DNA from: CAMYJH01 sp041589735
GTDB lineage: Bacteria; Pseudomonadota; Gammaproteobacteria; HK1
Reading direction: 5' to 3'
DNA length: 11,466 bases
Assembly (NCBI GenBank): GCA_041589735.1
Contig: JBFHVA010000108.1
Location: forward strand, 1 to 11,466
Of the stretch, positions 6,271-11,466 are shown in pieces; position 1 is the stretch's first letter; the number at the start of each line of letters is the position of its first letter. Under the pieces are notes generated by a model that saw only the letters and a list, made by a program, of their open reading frames with translations, was not told where the DNA came from and ran no database searches. The position numbers were made by a program, and so were the translations under genes.

Positions 6271-7410
6271 CTACTTGCCGCCCGCCAGGGCAGGCGCCAT
6301 TTCCCTCCGCGTCACGCTTTTTGCCTGCTGACGCCGCGCAAGCTCTAGACGCCAGCGGGCCCCGCCCGAATCAATGGCCTTTCGTGCCCTGACCGCGGCC
6401 GCAGCCAGAGTCGGCTCGACCCCCGCGTGGCGCAGGCACAACGCGGCGGCATAAACCAGGGTGTCGCGAGCCGGTCCAGTCTCTCCTTCGAGAGCGGCGA
6501 TGCCGATCCGCGCCGCCTCGATGGCGGGGTCTTCAGTAGACGCTTGGCTCTCGGAGAGCGGCACGCCGCGGGATACCTGCTCGATTCCGACTTCCCCGGG
6601 GGCGAACTCGAAGCGCGTGAGATCGGCTCCGTCAAAATATCCCCAGGCCTGCCCTGACTTGCGCAGCGAGGGCGCAACGGAGCCTTCCACGCCGCGCACG
6701 ATCAGCGCCGAATCGAAACCGGCCTCGCGCGCGAGCAGGGTATAAATCTCCGGGTAGGCCGTGTGCACATAGCCGGCCAGCAGGTGGGTGCGCCCGCGCG
6801 CCCGCAGCGGCCCCGCGATTCGCTCCAGGGTCGAAAGCGCAGTGCGCTTGACCATCAGGCGCCTCAGCTCTTTGAGCCCGTCTAGCGCCGGGCAGTAGCG
6901 TGATTGATCGACATAGGCCCAGCCAACCGCCGGCTCGGCAAGGCGCTTTGCGGCCGCAGCGGGAGACAGATCCACGGCAACGCCGGCGGCGCGGAGCACC
7001 TGCGCGTGGGTCAGCCCGTACTTCGGCGCCAGGTAATCCGCGCCGTGAGACACCGCGGGCAGATTACAGGCGGCAAGCACCGCAGGCAGAAACGGGGTCA
7101 CTGGAGACACGCGGGAGAAGCCGTCGTACTGATCCGACACATCCACCAGCTCGGGCACGTCGACCATCTCGCGGCAAGTAAATTCCGAAACGGCGTCCAG
7201 CAGTCCGAGGTTTTCCTGGTCGCTTTCCCGCTTCATACGCAGTGCGATCAGGAAGATTGCCGCCTGCACCGGGTGCGCGCTGCCTTCAAGCACTTCGCGC
7301 ATACCCGCGCGGGCCTCGTTTCGCGTGAGATCCTTGCTCAGCTTCGGTCCGGTAGCGATACGCTGGATCAGCGTCGCCATCTGCGAAGGGCTTTTCGTTT
7401 GATCGTTCAT
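6271..7410 (-). CDS. Anthranilate phosphoribosyltransferase-like protein, TrpD2/YbiB type
   Basis: 379 residues from ATG 7410. A start at 7512 would add 34 residues unlike the family and would put the FNR-type box inside the gene, so 7410 is preferred; no good Shine-Dalgarno is visible. An N-terminal helical bundle (about 11-75: IQRIATG, KDLTRNEA, LIALRMKRES) is typical of nucleoside phosphorylase class II/TrpD folds. Then come DGFSR (96-100), TPFLPAVLAA (105-114), SHGADYLAPKYGLTHAQVLRAAG (121-143) and ALIVRGVEG (235-243). The glycine-rich PRPP loop of true TrpD (GTGGD) is replaced by the VSPVTPF stretch, as I recall for YbiB-like proteins. Tryptophan synthesis is therefore unlikely. E. coli YbiB has been reported to bind nucleic acid, and its cellular role is unclear. 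The gene converges on the heme d1 operon and has its own FNR-type promoter site, which hints at a role in nitrite/nitrate metabolism. Confidence 0.82.
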   Translation of the reverse strand: MNDQTKSPSQMATLIQRIATGPKLSKDLTRNEARAGMREVLEGSAHPVQAAIFLIALRMKRESDQENLGLLDAVSEFTCREMVDVPELVDVSDQYDGFSRVSPVTPFLPAVLAACNLPAVSHGADYLAPKYGLTHAQVLRAAGVAVDLSPAAAAKRLAEPAVGWAYVDQSRYCPALDGLKELRRLMVKRTALSTLERIAGPLRARGRTHLLAGYVHTAYPEIYTLLAREAGFDSALIVRGVEGSVAPSLRKSGQAWGYFDGADLTRFEFAPGEVGIEQVSRGVPLSESQASTEDPAIEAARIGIAALEGETGPARDTLVYAAALCLRHAGVEPTLAAAAVRARKAIDSGGARWRLELARRQQAKSVTRREMAPALAGGK

Positions 7411-7468
7411 AGTCTGAAGGCGCGATCTTGCCGCCGGCGAAGCATCGCAAGCCCCCGGGCCGGGCGCG

Positions 7469-7482
7469 TTGATCCGGGTCAA
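7469..7482 (-). promoter_or_regulatory. FNR/ANR/DNR-type operator
   Basis: TTGATCCGGGTCAA matches TTGAT-N4-ATCAA at nine of ten defined positions. Its centre is about 65 nt from ATG 7410 of the TrpD2-like gene. With class II spacing (centre at -41.5) the transcript would start near 7434 and the -10 hexamer would cover about 7441-7446. The - strand there reads TGC-GATGCT, a weak extended -10. No equally well placed -10 is seen in the + direction, so it probably controls the - strand gene. Confidence 0.65.
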
Positions 7483-7581
7483 GCGGCGCCTGGTATAAAC
7501 CGGGTGACGCAACCATTTCGGCGACCTGTTCCCGGCGCCTGATGGCTACACGCTGGCAATCGGGCCGTTTTCGTCCCCCGT

Positions 7582-7593
7582 TCGGACGTCCGA
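7582..7593. promoter_or_regulatory. Perfect 12-bp palindrome with nearby CGGAC repeats
   Basis: TCGGACGTCCGA is its own reverse complement. CGGAC recurs at 7595 and 7606, so copies start at 7583, 7595 and 7606 (12 and 11 bp apart, near one helical turn). It lies about 100 bp upstream of the TATAAT element and could be an operator for the hpd operon. In GC-rich DNA some such matches arise by chance. Confidence 0.3.
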
Positions 7594-7670
7594 CCGGACC
7601 GCCGCCGGACCCCGGTTTTCGGTATCCGCCGCTTGCCCGAACGGCTGGTTGGACAGGAGATCGTGGTGAA

Positions 7671-7700
7671 AATACATCCGCGTCACTCCTTTTCTATAAT
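7671..7700 (+). promoter_or_regulatory. Candidate sigma-70 promoter for the homogentisate operon
   Basis: A perfect TATAAT stands at 7695-7700 in an AT-rich patch that contrasts with the GC-rich surroundings. The best -35 at usable spacing is AATACA (7671-7676, 18-bp spacer), which matches TTGACA at only three of six positions, so activation by a regulator is plausible. The leader to GTG 7780 would be about 70 nt. Confidence 0.5.
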
Positions 7701-7767
7701 GAGTCAATGAAGCAACGCTTTGTTCACGAGACGGAACCCTTTGAGGGTGCCGCCACTCTTTTTAGAT

Positions 7768-7773
7768 GGAGGG
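7768..7773 (+). promoter_or_regulatory. Shine-Dalgarno site that fixes the hpd start
   Basis: GGAGGG lies 6 nt before GTG 7780. The upstream in-frame ATG at 7720 has no such site and would add 20 residues unlike the family. The GTG is therefore the likely start. Confidence 0.75.
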
Positions 7774-7779
7774 AACGGC

Positions 7780-8910
7780 GTGAACACCAAGGCGACGGCC
7801 CGCGAGACGGGCCATACCGATCTGTTCGAGAACCCGCTCGGGCTCTGCGGGTTCGAGTTCGTTGAATTCGCAGCCCCCGAACCCGCCGTCCTGGAGACGG
7901 TTTTTGCCGCTCTCGGCTTCACCCGAGTCGCCCATCACCGCTCCAAGGACGTGGACCTTTACCGTCAGGGGAAGATTAATTTCCTGATCAATCGGGAGCC
8001 GCGCAGCCTCGCCGATTACTTCGCCGACGAGCACGGTCCTTCCGCCTGCGGCCTGGCGTTCAGGGTTCGCGACTCCCATGCCGCTTATGAAAAGGCGCTG
8101 GAGCTCGGCGCCCAGCCCATCGACATCCCCACCGGGCCGATGGAGCTCAAGCTCCCCGCCATCAGCGGCATCGGCGGCGCGCCCATTTACTTAATCGATC
8201 GCTTCGAAGACGGCTTGGCCATCTATGACATCGACTTCCAGTGGATCGACGGCGTGGAGCTGCATCCGGAAGGCTGCGGTCTCGAGCTCATCGACCACCT
8301 CACCCATAACGTTTACCGTGGTCGCATGGCGCATTGGGCGCGCTACTACGAAAAGATTTTCAACTTCCGCGAGATCCGCTTCTTCGATATCAAGGGTGAA
8401 TACACGGGCTTGACCAGCAAAGCGCTGACTGCGCCCGACGGACTAATTCGGATCCCGCTGAACGAAGAGTCGCAGAAGGGCGGCGGCCAGATCGAGGAAT
8501 TCCTGCTGGAATTCAACGGCGAGGGGATCCAGCACATCGCTCTGTCGACGGAAGACATCTTCGATACCGTCGACCGCTTACGCGAGAACGGGCTCGAGTT
8601 CATGCCCAAGCCCCCGGACACCTACTACCAGATGCTCGAGGAGCGTCTCCCCGGACACGGCGAGTCGGTAGAGGAGCTGCAACAGCGCGGCATCCTCATA
8701 GACGGCACCACCGGAGCGGACGGCAACCGGCTGCTGCTGCAGATCTTCTCCAAAACGCTGCTCGGACCCGTGTTCTTCGAGATTATTCAGCGCAAGGGCG
8801 ACGACGGATTCGGCGAAGGCAACTTCAAAGCCCTGTTCGAATCCATCGAGCGCGACCAGATCGAGCGCGGCGTGCTGAAGACAGAAGAGGCGAAGTCAGC
8901 GTCCGGCTGA
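7780..8910 (+). CDS. hpd: 4-hydroxyphenylpyruvate dioxygenase
   Basis: 376 residues from GTG 7780. This Fe(II) dioxygenase converts 4-hydroxyphenylpyruvate and O2 to homogentisate and CO2 in tyrosine degradation, in the cytoplasm. Two vicinal-oxygen-chelate domains are visible: about 20-150 (GFEFVEFAAPEP...GIGGAPIYLIDRF) and about 165-345. The iron triad is complete: H173 in IDHLTHNV, H252 in GIQHIA and E334 in FFEIIQR. All three fall at a constant +12 offset from the Pseudomonas fluorescens enzyme (H161, H240, E322, from memory), so the catalytic core is intact and the N-terminus is about 12 residues longer. The C-terminal FGEGNFKALFESIERDQ is the usual gating helix region. It is first in an operon with hmgA, 19 nt downstream, and fahA. 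Confidence 0.96.
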   Translation: MNTKATARETGHTDLFENPLGLCGFEFVEFAAPEPAVLETVFAALGFTRVAHHRSKDVDLYRQGKINFLINREPRSLADYFADEHGPSACGLAFRVRDSHAAYEKALELGAQPIDIPTGPMELKLPAISGIGGAPIYLIDRFEDGLAIYDIDFQWIDGVELHPEGCGLELIDHLTHNVYRGRMAHWARYYEKIFNFREIRFFDIKGEYTGLTSKALTAPDGLIRIPLNEESQKGGGQIEEFLLEFNGEGIQHIALSTEDIFDTVDRLRENGLEFMPKPPDTYYQMLEERLPGHGESVEELQQRGILIDGTTGADGNRLLLQIFSKTLLGPVFFEIIQRKGDDGFGEGNFKALFESIERDQIERGVLKTEEAKSASG

Positions 8911-8929
8911 CAGCGAGAAGCGAGCGAAC

Positions 8930-10099
8930 ATGGCTTCCAGGCGATACATCTCCGCGACGCGCTCCGAGGGGAAAGCCTCCCGACAGGCTCACTGCGATCT
9001 GCCCGAAGGTACATTCGAGCGCGAGCTCAGCAAGGAAGGTTTCTACGGCCCCGCCACCATGATGTACCACACCCATCCGCCTACCGGATGGAGCAGCTGG
9101 GAGGGCCCGCTTCGACCGCGCGCTTTCGATCTCAACCGGATTGCCGAGCGAAACGCGTCTCCCATGGACGCCGCGCCGTTGCTGCACAACGCCGACTGCC
9201 GGATGCGTTACTGGCGCACGGACTCGCCCATGGACCATCTGATGCGAAACGCCGACGGCGACGACCTTCTGTTTCTTCATCGGGGCAAGGCTCAGCTCTA
9301 TTGCGACTACGGACATCTCGAGATCGTGAAGGGAGACTACGTAGTGCTGCCCCGGTCCACCATGTGGCGCATCGAGCCACAAGAGCCCGTTGACATGCTC
9401 TTGATCGAATGCTCCGGCGGGACTTTCTATCTGCCGGAAAAGGGGATGCTCGGTAATCACGCCATTTTCGACCCCGGCATGCTGGACGCGCCGCGCATCG
9501 ACGACGCCTTCGAGGCGCAGAAGGGTGAGAAGAAAACCGTCGTTCGGATCAAGCAGCGCAACACGTTGTCCACCGTCAGCTACCCGTTCAACCCGCTGGA
9601 CGCGGTCGGCTGGCAGGGCAACCTTTCGGTGGTGCGACTGAACGTGAAGGATATCCGCCCGGTGACCTCTCACCGCTATCATCTGCCGCCGTCGGCGCAC
9701 ACCACTTTCGTCGCCAATGGCTTCGTGGTGTGCACCTTCGTGCCGCGCCCGTTCGAAACCGATCCGAAGGCGATGAAAATCCCGTTCTTCCACAATAACG
9801 ACGACTACGACGAGGTGATCTTCTATCACGACGGCGAATTCTTCAGCCGGGACAACATCGATGCCGGCATGGTCACCTGGCACCCGGCGGGATTCACCCA
9901 TGGTCCCCACCCCAAAGCGCTGGAGCGGATGTTCGAGCAGAAAAAAGCCATGACCGACGAGTACGCGGTAATGGTGGATTCCCGCAGACCGCTGGAGGCG
10001 GGTGAGGCTGCTTCGGCAGTCGAGGACACCGAGTACAGCAAGAGCTGGGTCGCGTCAGCGGGCGCGAAGCCTCCGCGCGCTCCGGAGGCTGCCGATTAA
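8930..10099 (+). CDS. hmgA: Homogentisate 1,2-dioxygenase, short form
   Basis: 389 residues from ATG 8930, 19 nt after hpd; only a weak GAG-type ribosome site is seen. It is a cupin-fold Fe(II) enzyme opening homogentisate to maleylacetoacetate. The human/Pseudomonas type is longer (about 430-445 residues); this belongs to a shorter bacterial relative. N-terminal features are EGFYGPATMMYHTHPPTGW (36-54) and DGDDLLFLHRGKAQL (109-123). The putative iron ligands are H288 (PFFHNN), E295 (DYDEV) and H324 (FTHGPHP). H318 and H324 keep the six-residue spacing of human H365/H371, whereas H288-E295 is one residue wider than human H335-E341. The C-terminal tail (about 352-389) is Ala-rich and probably disordered. 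The flanking hpd and fahA make the function nearly certain. Confidence 0.9.
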   Translation: MASRRYISATRSEGKASRQAHCDLPEGTFERELSKEGFYGPATMMYHTHPPTGWSSWEGPLRPRAFDLNRIAERNASPMDAAPLLHNADCRMRYWRTDSPMDHLMRNADGDDLLFLHRGKAQLYCDYGHLEIVKGDYVVLPRSTMWRIEPQEPVDMLLIECSGGTFYLPEKGMLGNHAIFDPGMLDAPRIDDAFEAQKGEKKTVVRIKQRNTLSTVSYPFNPLDAVGWQGNLSVVRLNVKDIRPVTSHRYHLPPSAHTTFVANGFVVCTFVPRPFETDPKAMKIPFFHNNDDYDEVIFYHDGEFFSRDNIDAGMVTWHPAGFTHGPHPKALERMFEQKKAMTDEYAVMVDSRRPLEAGEAASAVEDTEYSKSWVASAGAKPPRAPEAAD

Positions 10100-10203
10100 A
10101 CTCCCGGACACCGGACCCGAGCACACATTTATATAGGACCCGGGGCCCGAGCGGCTTTTGAGCTCAGGTCGGGCCATCCACAAACCCGCATGCGAACCGG
10201 TTC
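10100..10203. other. hmgA-fahA spacer
   Basis: 104 nt without a gene. It contains an AT-rich TTTATATA patch near 10126 that could be a weak internal -10. An imperfect inverted repeat is also present: GGCCCGAGC at 10144-10152 against GCTC at 10162-10165 and CGGGCC at 10170-10175, with a 4-nt bulge. No T-run follows. It may modulate downstream translation or mean nothing. Confidence 0.3.
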
Positions 10204-11466
10204 GTGACCAAAGCTGACCCCACCAACGATCCAACGCTGCGTAGCTGGATCGAGAACGCCAACCGACCGGATTGCGACTTCCCCATTCAGAATCTGCCCT
10301 ACGGGGTCTTCAGCACCAGAAACCATGACGCGCCGCGGGTGGGTGTTGCCGTTGGGGACCAGGTGCTGGATCTGGCGGCGCTCGAGTCCGAAGGCCTGAT
10401 CGAAACCGGTAGCGACGAGCGGGTGTTTTCAAGGACTGCGCTCAATCCTTTCATGGCGCTCGGTGCTGATTCCTGGAGACGCGTGCGCGCACGCTTGAGC
10501 GTGCTGCTGTCTCAGGAAGAGTCTGCACTGCGGGACAACGCCAAGCTTCGAAAGAATGCGCTGGTCCCGATTTCCGACGCGATCCTTCATCGGCCCTTCG
10601 AGGTGAAGGGCTACACCGACTTCTACGCCTCCCGGGAGCACGCCACCAATGTTGGCACAATGTTTCGCGGTCCCGACAAGGCGCTGATGCCCAACTGGCT
10701 GCACCTTCCGGTGGCGTACAACGGGCGCGCCAGCACCGTGGTGGTGAGCGGAACCGACGTTCGTCGACCGTCCGGCCAGATCAAGCCGGAAGGATCGGAG
10801 GCACCCGTATTTTCTGCCTGCAAAAAGCTCGACTTCGAGCTGGAGATGGGTGCTGTGGTCGGCGTTGGAAATCCTATGGGCGAGCCGGTGACGGTCGAGC
10901 AGGCGCAGGAAATGATCTTCGGCTACGTGCTGCTCAACGACTGGAGCGCGCGGGACATCCAGATCTGGGAATATCAGCCGCTGGGACCGTTTCTCGCCAA
11001 GGTCTTCGCCACCACCATTTCGCCCTGGGTGGTGACCCGCGCAGCGCTGGAACCCTTTCGCGTACCGGGACCCGAACAGAATCCTTTACCACTACCCTAT
11101 CTTCGCCAGTCGGAAGCGAAAAATTACGACATTCATCTTGAGGTCGCGTTTAAGCCGCAGAAGAGCGAGCACGCCACCACCATTACGCGAACCAATTTCA
11201 AGCACATGTACTGGTCCACTGCGCAGCAGCTTTGTCATCACGCCATCGGCGGCTGCGCCATGCAGACGGGCGATCTGTTAGGGTCCGGCACCATCAGCGG
11301 CGAAAGCAAGGACAGCTACGGCAGCCTGCTGGAACTCACCTGGAATGGCAAGACGCCCTTGAAGCTCGAAGGCGGCGAAACCCGAACCTTCCTCGAGGAT
11401 GGCGATACCGTGACCTTCAGCGGCTGGGCGCAGGGCCGAAGCCATCGTGTCGGCTTCGGGGAGTGC
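10204..11466 (+). CDS. fahA: Fumarylacetoacetase (3' partial)
   Basis: 421 residues visible from GTG 10204, open to the window edge; the usual C-terminus after GFGEC suggests only some ten residues are missing. An in-frame stop at 10159-10161 and no other start codon in between support this start, despite a poor ribosome site. The enzyme splits fumarylacetoacetate into fumarate and acetoacetate, the last step of tyrosine degradation. An N-terminal SH3-like domain (about 1-130) precedes the metal-binding catalytic domain. With a constant +13 offset, all active-site positions I recall from mouse FAH are kept: D139, Y141, H146, R155, Y172, E212, E214, D246, Q253, Y257, K266, T363 and E377. The metal ligands (D139, E212, E214, D246) and catalytic H146 are therefore complete. 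No maleylacetoacetate isomerase gene is seen between hmgA and fahA. Confidence 0.95.
   Translation, partial: MTKADPTNDPTLRSWIENANRPDCDFPIQNLPYGVFSTRNHDAPRVGVAVGDQVLDLAALESEGLIETGSDERVFSRTALNPFMALGADSWRRVRARLSVLLSQEESALRDNAKLRKNALVPISDAILHRPFEVKGYTDFYASREHATNVGTMFRGPDKALMPNWLHLPVAYNGRASTVVVSGTDVRRPSGQIKPEGSEAPVFSACKKLDFELEMGAVVGVGNPMGEPVTVEQAQEMIFGYVLLNDWSARDIQIWEYQPLGPFLAKVFATTISPWVVTRAALEPFRVPGPEQNPLPLPYLRQSEAKNYDIHLEVAFKPQKSEHATTITRTNFKHMYWSTAQQLCHHAIGGCAMQTGDLLGSGTISGESKDSYGSLLELTWNGKTPLKLEGGETRTFLEDGDTVTFSGWAQGRSHRVGFGEC

Larger units (their letters stand above)
7411..7779. promoter_or_regulatory. Divergent intergenic region between the TrpD2-like gene and hpd
   Basis: 369 bp without a convincing gene. 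It contains an FNR-type box near the TrpD2-like gene, a palindrome and CGGAC repeats in the middle, and a TATAAT element plus Shine-Dalgarno near hpd. Open frames crossing it lack ribosome sites and recognisable protein sequence. Confidence 0.7.

Noticed and set aside
6271..7410. True anthranilate phosphoribosyltransferase (TrpD)
   Set aside because: The PRPP-binding GTGGD loop is not present and no trp genes are nearby; the motifs fit the TrpD2/YbiB branch.
7494..7499. TATAAA as a -10 for + strand activation by the FNR-type box
   Set aside because: It is only about 18 bp from the box centre, not the roughly 29-30 bp needed for class II activation.
7542..7865. Possible small gene of 107 codons before hpd
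   Set aside because: It has no ribosome site, an Arg/Pro-rich composition and no family resemblance, and it runs into hpd in another frame. The region is better read as regulatory DNA.
8825..9910. Long open frame (361 codons) on the - strand
   Set aside because: It is antisense to hmgA and the end of hpd, both with intact catalytic residues; no protein family is recognisable in it.
10190..10207. Five-codon frame (MRTGS) whose stop overlaps the fahA GTG
   Set aside because: It resembles the nirJ/nirN mini-ORF arrangement, but it is so short that chance is the simplest explanation, and it has no ribosome site.

Overview
This window is high-GC DNA with tightly packed, overlapping genes and several GTG starts. 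It looks like a denitrifying proteobacterium, probably Beta- or Gammaproteobacteria; this placement is inferred from gene content, not from a marker gene. Three blocks are visible.

Block 1 (1-6192, + strand) is the distal part of a heme d1 biosynthesis operon. It holds nirD (5' end off the window), nirL, nirG, a small periplasmic c-type cytochrome, nirH, nirJ, nirN and a cysG-like siroheme synthase gene. Together these cover the route precorrin-2 -> sirohydrochlorin -> siroheme (CysG-like N-terminal domain), siroheme -> didecarboxysiroheme (NirDLGH), formation of the d1 oxo groups (NirJ), and the last periplasmic dehydrogenation (NirN). The nitrite reductase nirS, nirF and a uroporphyrinogen-III methyltransferase (nirE or a complete cysG) are not here and would be expected elsewhere. 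Three things stand out: the cytochrome gene splits nirG from nirH and is preceded by a terminator-like hairpin; the CysG-like protein carries only a degenerate stub of its methyltransferase domain and has changes at two well-studied N-terminal positions; and nirJ and nirN are bridged by a 17-codon mini-ORF.

Block 2 (6271-7410, - strand) is one gene converging on block 1. It encodes an anthranilate phosphoribosyltransferase-like protein of the TrpD2/YbiB type. A near-consensus FNR/DNR-type box (7469-7482) sits about 65 nt upstream of its start, at the right distance for class II activation, which suggests anaerobic or nitrogen-oxide-linked expression.

Block 3 (7780-11466, + strand) is a homogentisate pathway operon for tyrosine/phenylalanine breakdown: 4-hydroxyphenylpyruvate dioxygenase, a short-form homogentisate 1,2-dioxygenase, and fumarylacetoacetase (3' end just off the window). 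No maleylacetoacetate isomerase gene is seen. Two of the three enzymes need O2, so this block is metabolically opposite to block 1. The divergent 369-bp region 7411-7779 holds the FNR-type box, a 12-bp perfect palindrome with further CGGAC repeats, and a perfect TATAAT hexamer.

I found no rRNA, tRNA, CRISPR array or mobile element. All gene assignments come from reading motifs and remembered family sequences; no database search was done.
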